From assembly GCA_902810765.1 (NCBI GenBank), contig CADDYR010000005.1, positions 1-38,769 of the forward strand: a stretch of 38,769 nucleotides of DNA, written 5' to 3'. Numbering within the stretch: position 1 is the first letter of the stretch; each line of letters begins with the position of its first letter. Both the position numbers and the translations under genes were made by a program. This stretch comes from Chloroflexota bacterium. Lineage in GTDB: Bacteria > Chloroflexota > Chloroflexia > Thermobaculales > Thermobaculaceae. This document shows positions 32,832 to 38,769 of this stretch, in pieces. The notes beneath the pieces are model-generated. The model made no database searches, was not told the origin of the DNA, and saw nothing but the letters and a program-made list of their open reading frames with translations.

Positions 32832-33872
32832 TCATCGCCCCGTGCGGCTCGTGTCCACCTCGATCATCACCTTGACCGATTGGTCCTCTCCACTGCTGAG
32901 GGAGAGGAACGCACGAGGGGTGTCCTCGAAGCTCACCGTGCGCTCGACGAGCGGCCTGACGTCCATGACCCTCTCGTTGACGAGGCGGGCGGCCTCGCGG
33001 TACTCCGCGTTCGAGTAGGCGTAGGATCCGACTATCGTCCGCTCCTGCGGCACGAGGTCGTACAGCCCCAGGTCCACGGTCGGCGCACCCAGGCCCACGA
33101 TCACGATCCTGCCTCCTCGCCTGGTGGCCTCCAGCGCCTGGCGGATCGTCGCGCTAACGCCGACCGCATCCAGGCTCGCCGGGACGCCTCCTCCGGTGGC
33201 CTCCTGCACCCGCACGAGGGGGTGATCCTCGACCGGGAGCACGTGGCCCCCCAGCGCCGACGCGAGCTCCAGGCGGTGGCGCACGAGGTCCGTTACGTAC
33301 ACGGGACCGATCCCGCGGCTCCGGCACACGAGCAGGATGCACAGTCCGATGGTGCCCGCGCCGAGGAGGAACGTGGGCTCGCCATCTCGGAGTCCCGAGA
33401 GGTTCACGGCGCGCAGCCCCACGGCGAGGGGCTCGATCATCGCGCCCTCCTCGTCGGTCGTCGAGTCCGCGAGCCTCACCACGTTGCCGACCGGCACGGT
33501 GACGTACTCAGAGAACGCACCCGCCTTGCCCATGTTCACCCCGAGCACGCGCCGGTCGGGACAAATGGACTCCAGGCCCGAGCGGCAGTACTCGCACTCC
33601 CCACAGGTGGCCATCGGGTTCGCGGCCACCCGGTCGCCGGCTCTTACCTCGCCCCCGGCTCCGGGCCCCAGCTCCTCGACGACGCCCGCGAACTCGTGCC
33701 CCATCACCATTCCCGGGGTCCTGCGTCCGGTGGCGCCCGAGAAGCCGTGGACATCGCTGCCGCAGATCCCCACCTTCGAGATCCTCACGAGCACGTCGCC
33801 CGGCCCTGGCGAGGGCCGCTCTATCTCCTCGACCACCATGTCGTTCGGACCGTTCCAAACCAGAGCGCGCAT
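32832..33872 (-). CDS. Zinc-dependent medium-chain alcohol/polyol dehydrogenase
   Basis: A 346-residue MDR dehydrogenase starting with ATG at 33872 after GAGGAGGAG. Catalytic zinc ligands are Cys37 (GICGSD) and His59-Glu60 (GHEFAG). The structural zinc lobe is CGECEYCRSGLESIC. The NAD site is LLGAGTIGLCILLVCRSRGI. This matches sorbitol/L-threonine dehydrogenase-type enzymes that oxidise a secondary alcohol of a polyol or amino acid to a ketone. The exact substrate cannot be read. It is the last gene of a three-gene operon, 10 nt after the isomerase. Neither a transporter nor a kinase is in the window. Confidence 0.88.
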   Translation of the reverse strand: MRALVWNGPNDMVVEEIERPSPGPGDVLVRISKVGICGSDVHGFSGATGRRTPGMVMGHEFAGVVEELGPGAGGEVRAGDRVAANPMATCGECEYCRSGLESICPDRRVLGVNMGKAGAFSEYVTVPVGNVVRLADSTTDEEGAMIEPLAVGLRAVNLSGLRDGEPTFLLGAGTIGLCILLVCRSRGIGPVYVTDLVRHRLELASALGGHVLPVEDHPLVRVQEATGGGVPASLDAVGVSATIRQALEATRRGGRIVIVGLGAPTVDLGLYDLVPQERTIVGSYAYSNAEYREAARLVNERVMDVRPLVERTVSFEDTPRAFLSLSSGEDQSVKVMIEVDTSRTGR

Positions 33873-33882
33873 CTCTCCTCCT

Positions 33883-34752
33883 CTACCTCGTGCCGCGGTC
33901 CGCCTCGGCCCACAGCCTGCGGACGTTCTCGACCGAGCGCCTGAGCCCGTCCAGCCCCTCCGTGCCGTTGTACTCCACCGAGAGCCACCCGTCGTAGTCT
34001 ATCTCCCTGAGCAGCCGGAAGATCGCGGGGAAGTCCACGACGCCCTCGCCGCTGACCGCGTGCCGGTACTCGTTCGGGGCGACACGGTCGCTGCAGTGCA
34101 CGTGCACGACACGATCACGCACCTGTCGGAGCAACTCCACGGGATCCTCCCCCACCATCACCTGGTTCGAGCAGTCGAAGTTGACCCTGAGCGGGGTATC
34201 GTGGAGCGCGTTCAGGATCTCGAGGAACACCGCGGCGTGCTGCGAGAAGTCCGGCAGGGGCCAGAAGTAGTCCTTGTAGTGGTTCTCGTAGGCGAGCCAC
34301 ACCCCCTTGCCCTCGGCGTAATCGAGCGCGCGCCTGAACCCCTCCACCGCGTAGCGCACGCCCTCCTCGTGCGAGAGGCCGGGATGGGCCTGTCCCGCGG
34401 TGAGCCTCACGCAGGTGGCGCCGAGGGCGGAGGCCACGTCCACGTCGCGCTTCGTTCGCTCCAGCTCCGCTGCCCTCACCTCTGGGTCGGGGTTCGTCAG
34501 GTCGGCCGAGCCCACCACCTGCGAGACCTGCAGCCCCTTCTGCGCAAGCCGCTCGCCGAGCATCTCCAGGTACGAGGGGTCGTGGCTGCGCAGCGCCTTG
34601 TCGTGCAGCTCCGTGGCGTCGAGGTCGAGCCCGGAGGCGATGACGAACCAGTCGGCGATGTCCATCTTCGGCTCGAGCACGAGGTCCTTGAAGTAGATCA
34701 TCGGCACGGCGCTGAAGCCCCGAATACTGCCCGCTGTAGGGTTGTCCGCCAC
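33883..34752 (-). CDS. Sugar phosphate isomerase/epimerase family TIM-barrel protein
   Basis: A 289-residue xylose-isomerase-like TIM barrel. GTG at 34752 is chosen because GGAGG lies 5 nt upstream and only 2 nt separate it from the previous stop; the longer frame upstream is the antisense of nothing but overlaps the dehydrogenase gene. Metal-ligand positions expected for the family are visible: Glu in VWLAYENHYKD, Asp in RVNFDCSNQ, His in VVHVHCSDR and Glu in GWLSVEYNGTEG. Members interconvert ketoses or act on inositol-like polyols. Placed between two polyol dehydrogenases, it probably handles the keto product. Confidence 0.85.
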   Translation of the reverse strand: MADNPTAGSIRGFSAVPMIYFKDLVLEPKMDIADWFVIASGLDLDATELHDKALRSHDPSYLEMLGERLAQKGLQVSQVVGSADLTNPDPEVRAAELERTKRDVDVASALGATCVRLTAGQAHPGLSHEEGVRYAVEGFRRALDYAEGKGVWLAYENHYKDYFWPLPDFSQHAAVFLEILNALHDTPLRVNFDCSNQVMVGEDPVELLRQVRDRVVHVHCSDRVAPNEYRHAVSGEGVVDFPAIFRLLREIDYDGWLSVEYNGTEGLDGLRRSVENVRRLWAEADRGTR

Positions 34753-34754
34753 GT

Positions 34755-35801
34755 CTACCTCCGCCCGTCGCACGAGGGCAGGAGCACCGCCTTCGTCGCC
34801 GTCCTGTCGTCCACCGTCCGGTACGCCTCGCGCCACTCCTCGAGCGGGAACCGGTGGGTGACCATCGGCGCGAGGCGTATCTGCCCCGCGGCCATCAGCC
34901 GCAGGGAGCGCTCCCAGGTCTCCCAGGTGTGACTGAATGTTCCCTGGATGGAGGCGGCCTTGCGGACGAGGGGATCGAGGCTGTGGTTCAGGGGCTCGCG
35001 CTCCCAGGCTATCTTCGTGATCTGGCCATTCTGCCTGACGACGTCCATCGCCTGCGCCACGGCCGCCGGTGGGCCGGCTGCGTCCACGACCAGGTCGGCG
35101 CCGAGGCCGTCCCCGAGCCTCCGCACGACCTCCTCGAGGCTCTCCTGCTCCACGTTCACCGCGCGCGTGGCCCCCACCTCGAGTCCCACCTTCAGGCGGA
35201 GATCGTCGACCTCGAGCCCCGCGAGCACGATGTCCGTCGCGCCACACACCCGCGCGACCTGCACGGCCATGAGTCCAATCGGCCCCGCGCCGATCACCAC
35301 GACGACGTCGCCGGGGGCTATCCGGCTCTTGCGGACGAGCGCGTTGTACGTCACGCACACCGGCTCGGTCATCGCGGCCTCGGTGAGGTCCAGGTTGTCG
35401 GGCACGCGATGCAGGCAGCGCTCGGGCGTGACTACGAGCTCGGCGAACGCGCCGTTCGCGAGGAAGCCAAAGCCCCTGCGCTCGGGGCAAATGTTGTAGT
35501 GTCCCGAGCGGCACATCGCACAGCGGCCGCACACGTAGGCGTGGGTCTCGCTCACCACCCGGTCCCCCGGCCCGAAGCCGCGAACGCCCTCTCCGACCTC
35601 CACGACCGTGCCCGAGAACTCGTGGCCCGGGATCACCGGCACGGGGTAGTACGCCTCCGCGTGGAACGCCTCGAGGTCGCTCCCGCACACCCCCGCGGCC
35701 TCGACCGCCATGAGCACCTCTCCGGGCCCCGGCTTGGGGCTCGGGACGTCCCTCAGCTCGAGCGCGCCCGGCTCCTTCGCGTACCTCACGACCGCCCGCA
35801 T
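34755..35801 (-). CDS. Zinc-dependent polyol dehydrogenase (L-iditol/galactitol type)
   Basis: A 348-residue MDR dehydrogenase. ATG at 35801 (MRAVVRYAKEPGALELRDVP) is chosen over an upstream in-frame start because it matches the family N terminus. Catalytic zinc: Cys in GVCGSDLEAFH and His-Glu in IPGHEFSG. Structural zinc: CGRCAMCRSGHYNIC. NAD site: VVVIGAGPIGLMAVQVARVC. It shares the operon with a related dehydrogenase and an isomerase. L-iditol, galactitol and scyllo-inositol are plausible substrates, but none can be singled out. The upstream region 35802-36005 contains no clear regulator site. Confidence 0.87.
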   Translation of the reverse strand: MRAVVRYAKEPGALELRDVPSPKPGPGEVLMAVEAAGVCGSDLEAFHAEAYYPVPVIPGHEFSGTVVEVGEGVRGFGPGDRVVSETHAYVCGRCAMCRSGHYNICPERRGFGFLANGAFAELVVTPERCLHRVPDNLDLTEAAMTEPVCVTYNALVRKSRIAPGDVVVVIGAGPIGLMAVQVARVCGATDIVLAGLEVDDLRLKVGLEVGATRAVNVEQESLEEVVRRLGDGLGADLVVDAAGPPAAVAQAMDVVRQNGQITKIAWEREPLNHSLDPLVRKAASIQGTFSHTWETWERSLRLMAAGQIRLAPMVTHRFPLEEWREAYRTVDDRTATKAVLLPSCDGRR

Positions 35802-36005
35802 CTTCACCGACCTTTCCAGACTGCTCACCGATCTCAGCACCTGCCAGTTAAGCAGGTCGCGCCCCGTTTGTCCACGCCCGCGCCGACCTCAGCGGCTCTC
35901 ACGGCACAGCTCCCACAAAGGCTGTGACCTATAGCCGTTCGAGATGTTCTCCCTATAAACTTCTTGCGACGGTCCGAATGTGGAATGAGAAGGAGTCGAA
36001 GCGAG

Positions 36006-36692
36006 GTGGTTATACGCGTTTACTCACAGGAGAACGCACGCAAGGTCGCGGACGAGGCGCTTCATCAGATCCAGGAGATGTTCGGATGGCTGGACACTCC
36101 CGGTTCGGGTGAGGTGAGCCGTGACGAGTTCGAACGTCTCAAAGGCTACGTATTGAGGCTGGCGTTCAACTGGTACGAGCGCCCAACACGCTACATGCGG
36201 TACTTTACAACACCTGAGAGCGAGCTCCTAAGCGGAGAGAAGTGGAGGCGATACAGAGAGCATCTCGATCAGATAGCCGAATTCCTACCCACGGAGCTGC
36301 TGACCTTCTCGCGTGAGGCGTCGCTACACGATGGCGTCTTCCGCAGGTTCGACGTGGATGAAGCGAGCACCACGATCGACATCCAGGTCGAAGTCCCTCA
36401 GCCAGTGCCTCCCGAGGACCTTGACTGGGAGAACACCAGCGTAGTGACGGAGGATAAGATGATACGGGTTGCCCTCCACTACGAGGGGGCGTCCGTAGTT
36501 GGGGGAATCACGGACGAGCTGATCAGAATCGTGAATGCCCCGGATGTTCAGGTCCTCGCTGACGAGATCGACGTAGCAGGTGGCCCCATGTTCGAGCACC
36601 GATTGCTACTACATCCGGAGGGCGACTTTGCGATCCGCTTCTCCACGTTCTCGTTCACGCAAGAGGAGATAGCTGAGCCAGGTGTGGGGTGA
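36006..36692 (+). CDS. Hypothetical cytoplasmic protein
   Basis: A 228-residue soluble protein. GTG at 36006 is chosen over ATG at 35985 and 35964 because AAGGAG lies 11 nt upstream. It begins VVIRVYSQENARKVADEALH; a helical middle has RYMRYFTTPESELLSGEKWR, and the second half is beta-rich (STTIDIQVEVPQPVPPEDLD, MIRVALHYEGASVV). It ends RFSTFSFTQEEIAEPGVG. No family is recognised. GC and codon use look slightly less extreme than in the core genes, which may mean transfer. It converges with the methyltransferase gene. Confidence 0.65.
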   Translation: MVIRVYSQENARKVADEALHQIQEMFGWLDTPGSGEVSRDEFERLKGYVLRLAFNWYERPTRYMRYFTTPESELLSGEKWRRYREHLDQIAEFLPTELLTFSREASLHDGVFRRFDVDEASTTIDIQVEVPQPVPPEDLDWENTSVVTEDKMIRVALHYEGASVVGGITDELIRIVNAPDVQVLADEIDVAGGPMFEHRLLLHPEGDFAIRFSTFSFTQEEIAEPGVG

Positions 36693-36695
36693 CCA

Positions 36696-36724
36696 AGGCG
36701 GGCATGGGTTGCATCGGCCCGCCT
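36696..36724. terminator. Convergent hairpin
   Basis: AGGCGGGC (36696-36703) pairs with GCCCGCCT (36717-36724), an 8-bp stem with a 13-nt loop, exactly between two converging stops. Confidence 0.5.
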
Positions 36725-37423
36725 CTAGAAGCTGCGGGCGATGAGGTGGTGATAGCCGTCGCCCTCGGCCTCCTCGACGATCTCGAAGCCGGCCTCGCGG
36801 GTCCACTCGCGCACGCGGGGTATCGCGGGGTAGTAGTGGTAGCCGCCCTCGACCGGCTCCTCCTCGCGCGGGTCGAACACGAACGGGTGCTCCCCCTCGA
36901 CGAGCGGCAGGCCCATCCGCACCCCCGCCTCGTACGCCGCGGCGAGCTCCTCGTCCTCGGCCAGCTCGACCGTCAAGTACAGGTATCCTCCGGGCACGAG
37001 CGCGCGGCGAAAGTTGGAGAGCACGAGCGGCCAGTCCTCCGGAAACACGTTCTCCATCGCGTCCACGCAGATCACGGCGTCGAACTCGCCCTCGTAGTCC
37101 AGTTCCTGCAGCCCGACCTTCCTCACCGGCACGTCCGGGAGCTTCTCCGAGGCCCTGGTGAGCATACCTGCCGACTGGTCCGTGCCGAGGATCGAGCAGC
37201 CGGACCCCAGGAGCAGGGGCCAGTACTTGCCGGTGCCGCAGGCGGCATCGAGCACGCGCGGTCGCGGTGGGCAGAGCGACAGGAGCTTCACTACCATGCT
37301 CCGGTGGGTAGGATCAATAGCGGATCCCCAGTGCTCGTCATAGATCGGCGCGAAGAGCGTGTCCATGCGCTCCTCGGCCCTGCGCCTCTTCTCCCTGATC
37401 CACCGCTCGCGCTCAGCGGACAA
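36725..37423 (-). CDS. Class I SAM-dependent methyltransferase
   Basis: A 232-residue protein. TTG at 37423 is chosen since AAGGAG lies about 8 nt upstream and a TATACT -10 is just above it. A helical N terminus (LSAERERWIREKRRRAEERM) precedes the catalytic fold. Motif I is RVLDAACGTGKYWPLL (SAM-binding GxG), motif II has GTDQSAGML and motif post-I/IV is FDAVICVDAMENVFPEDW. Then RRALVPGGYLYLTVE. The C-terminal part reads FEIVEEAEGDGYHHLIARSF. The substrate cannot be predicted. It is a single-gene unit. Confidence 0.85.
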   Translation of the reverse strand: MSAERERWIREKRRRAEERMDTLFAPIYDEHWGSAIDPTHRSMVVKLLSLCPPRPRVLDAACGTGKYWPLLLGSGCSILGTDQSAGMLTRASEKLPDVPVRKVGLQELDYEGEFDAVICVDAMENVFPEDWPLVLSNFRRALVPGGYLYLTVELAEDEELAAAYEAGVRMGLPLVEGEHPFVFDPREEEPVEGGYHYYPAIPRVREWTREAGFEIVEEAEGDGYHHLIARSF

Positions 37424-37445
37424 CTGCCCTGCTCCTTCCGCCCCG

Positions 37446-37451
37446 AGTATA
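37446..37451 (-). promoter_or_regulatory. -10 element of the methyltransferase gene
   Basis: TATACT on the minus strand, with a weak TTATCC (37469-37474) 17 nt upstream. The leader would be about 16 nt. Confidence 0.45.
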
Positions 37452-37535
37452 GCTGCCGCGGCTTCTCGGGATAAAGAGGGCGTGGGTGGCCGGGACGGTT
37501 CGACCGAAGGGCCGTCCCGGCCCTCTGATGAGCAG

Positions 37536-37973
37536 TTACGTGTTGGAGCCGGGCTTTGGCGTGGGCGGGAGGGTGTACGTCGGGATCGCCGGGACCTCGT
37601 TGCGGTTCGCCATCCCCGACACCAGCTCGTACTCCGATATGTACTGGCCTGTGTTGGCGTCCACGATGAACTCGGCGCGACCCAGGGGCCAGTCGCCGTC
37701 CCCACCCGGATAGTTCGCCGCGCTCACGACCTTGTCGAACCTCACCACCCACACCGGCCGGTCGTGCATCGCCGAGGCGCTCGTGTTGTACGGCGTGGAG
37801 ATGAGTGCGTACCGTACCCTGGCGTCGCTCAGCAGGTTCTGGGCCCCTTCGCGTCTCGCGGCCACCTCCACCGCCTGCTCGGCGGCTACCTTCGGTGCGC
37901 CGGAGGTGGGCTTGAACGCCTCTGATGGGTCAAGGGGGTCGAGGTTCTCGTCATAGGTGATCATCGCTCGCAT
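37536..37973 (-). CDS. Hypothetical protein, PepSY-like, paralogue of the 20546 gene
   Basis: A 145-residue protein starting with ATG at 37973 (MRAMITYDENLDPLDPSEAF). It matches the body of the gene at 20546-21189: APKVAAEQAVEVAARR with PPKVSERQAIAIANR, PVWVVRFDKV with PVWIVSYEGV, and GRAEFIVDANTGQYISEYEL with ELNVVVRAENGYVFGAYDF. The N-terminal membrane anchor of that paralogue is absent here. A MITE-like element begins 51 nt upstream, so insertion may have removed it; otherwise this is a soluble form. The C terminus is Pro-rich (PAIPTYTLPPTPKPG). Function unknown. Confidence 0.65.
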   Translation of the reverse strand: MRAMITYDENLDPLDPSEAFKPTSGAPKVAAEQAVEVAARREGAQNLLSDARVRYALISTPYNTSASAMHDRPVWVVRFDKVVSAANYPGGDGDWPLGRAEFIVDANTGQYISEYELVSGMANRNEVPAIPTYTLPPTPKPGSNT

Positions 37974-38024
37974 CAATCCACCAGAAGAATGCATCAGTCT
38001 CGCCAGTGTACCGCATCTCAAGGA

Positions 38025-38252
38025 AGTGACACCAAATCCGGGTGAAGGCTTGAGTATGTCATTCTGAGGCCCGAAGGGCCGAAGAATCTGTAGACGCCCT
38101 TCGGGGCGGTCCCCTCACAGATCCTTCGCCTGCGGCTCAGGATGACAAAAGGGTAGAGGGCGCAGGATGACAAGGGTAGGTGGCTCAGGATGACGACGCC
38201 TGGTGGCCCCAAACAGTGGAAGGGTAAGTGTTCACCCGGAATCGGTATGAGA
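38025..38252. mobile_element. MITE-like element with IS630-like inverted ends
   Basis: AGTGACACCAAATCCGGGTGAA (split for reading as AGTGACACCAAAT and CCGGGTGAA, 38025-38046) pairs with 38231-38252 at 16 of 22 positions, the inner 10 (TCCGGGTGAA) being perfect. The left end resembles the flank of the IS630 transposase relic at 25037-25051. The 228-bp interior has no transposase. It contains a second inverted repeat and short tandem repeats. It is best read as a non-autonomous relic. Confidence 0.5.
38058..38146. repeat. REP-like inverted repeat with UUCG-type central hairpin and tandem tail
   Basis: GTCATTCTGAGG...GAAGAATCTGT (38058-38091) is inverted at 38117-38146 (ACAGATCCTTCG...CTCAGGATGAC). 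The centre has GCCC TTCG GGGC (38096-38107). CAGGATGAC recurs at 38138, 38163 and 38186. Such GTCATTCTGAG...AAGAATCTGT elements are dispersed repeats in many bacterial genomes. From 38253 to 38496 I see no gene. Confidence 0.6.
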
Positions 38253-38496
38253 TGCAGAGCTAATGAGAAGCAGCGCGTTTGGCGCCTGCCGGGGAATGAG
38301 CTGCGGCGAGGAGCCAGGCCGCTCCACGGTCGCGGTCGCGTGGTCAGTCAGCCCTGTCTGTGGCGAGTCCGCATCGGCTGCCCCGGCAATGACTACGGCT
38401 TGCGTGTATTCCGATACGGTTCAGGATCGTGCCCCGTCGTTGCAACCGAACGGTCGTTGCCACAGCATGAGGCCTTAGGATACCGGGAGGTTTCGA

Positions 38497-38769
38497 GTGT
38501 CAGCACACGAGACGGAGCCCGTTCGCGGCGTGCCCGGCAGCCCCGAACACGGCGAAGCTTATGCCCTGGGGCCCGGGCAGGGCTGGACTTACCACAACGG
38601 AATAGACTTCACCGTCAAGGCCAGCGAGCACGGGACGACCAACGGCGCGGCCCTCATCGAGTACGTCACCAGGAAGGGCGAGGAGCCCGAGGACCATACC
38701 CACCCTACGGAGGACGAGATGTTCTACGTACTCGAGGGCATCCTCACCTTCAGGTGCGGGGATCGGACC
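38497..38769 (+). CDS. Cupin-domain protein, N-terminal part (runs off the window)
   Basis: GTG at 38497 follows GGGAGG at 6 nt. The frame is open for all 91 codons to the window edge. The first cupin motif is visible: HTHPTEDEMFYVLEGILTF, with the two His and the Glu that bind metal, and the Gly after the turn. Upstream residues (YALGPGQGWTYHNGIDFTVK, TNGAALIEYVTRKGEEPEDH) form the first strands. Cupins include dioxygenases, isomerases and sensors; the class cannot be set from this half. The second motif lies beyond the window. Confidence 0.8.
   Translation, partial: MSAHETEPVRGVPGSPEHGEAYALGPGQGWTYHNGIDFTVKASEHGTTNGAALIEYVTRKGEEPEDHTHPTEDEMFYVLEGILTFRCGDRT

Noticed and set aside
34753-35688. 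Upstream extension of the isomerase frame through the dehydrogenase gene
   Set aside because: It overlaps the zinc dehydrogenase in another frame and is Arg-rich shadow sequence; the GTG at 34752 has a proper ribosome site.
38253-38496. A small plus-strand gene between the MITE and the cupin gene
   Set aside because: The open frame there has no ribosome site, no domain and shadow-like composition.
1-38769. tRNA, rRNA or tmRNA genes
   Set aside because: I looked for T-loop and acceptor patterns in the gaps and found none convincing.
1-38769. CRISPR arrays
   Set aside because: No regularly spaced repeats of 24-40 bases with unique spacers. The CCTCAACC and CAGGATGAC repeats are too short and too few.

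Overview
This is a GC-rich bacterial window. No ribosomal or tRNA gene is present, so the taxonomic guess is weak. The mix of housekeeping genes (miaB, selA, secA, ndk, mutS, dnaG, a dNTPase, a type II NADH dehydrogenase, gltX), TTG and GTG starts, a Uma2 nuclease, kelch proteins, an RHS-type tail motif and IS630 relics fits a Chloroflexota (Thermomicrobia-like) or similar deep-branching bacterium. That is inference, not proof. Many promoters appear to use an extended -10 element (TGnTAnnAT).

Layout. At 1-1.2 kb there is the start of a secreted RHS-like protein and a frameshifted LuxR-type regulator, both on the minus strand. At 1.3-8.3 kb lies a conserved block: TPR protein, miaB, Uma2 nuclease, selA, then divergent secA. 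At 8.4-16.3 kb an intact paralogue of the same regulator is followed by a plus-strand run of exported proteins: a small secreted peptide, a Tat-exported glycoside-hydrolase-like protein with an AhpD-like N-terminal segment, two six-bladed kelch propellers, several secreted proteins (some frameshifted), a lipoprotein and an acidic Pro/Glu-rich protein. The two regulator genes share one promoter design, 11-bp-spaced CCTCAACC repeats placed 21 nt before an extended -10. Each regulator is followed by genes for exported proteins.

16.5-20.4 kb holds ndk and the mutS-GNAT pair. 20.5-26.2 kb is a decayed accessory stretch: a frameshifted membrane-anchored protein, a frameshifted phosphotransferase, an RHS C-terminal relic fused to a glycosyltransferase relic, two possible immunity-type genes, a broken two-component system, an IS630 relic and a nucleotidyltransferase. 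26.2-32.8 kb returns to housekeeping genes: a dNTPase-dnaG operon, an NADH dehydrogenase, and gltX with a DUF3592 protein. 32.8-35.8 kb is a three-gene polyol/sugar operon (two zinc alcohol dehydrogenases around a TIM-barrel isomerase). 35.9-38.8 kb has a hypothetical gene, a methyltransferase, a paralogue of the 20.5-kb protein, a MITE-like element with IS630-like ends and the start of a cupin gene.

The main oddity is that six genes carry single-nucleotide frameshifts, five of them explained by one missing G or C in a short G/C run. All lie in accessory or exported genes; none is seen in the long core genes. The most interesting candidate system is the duplicated regulator with its shared operator and adjacent exported-protein genes.
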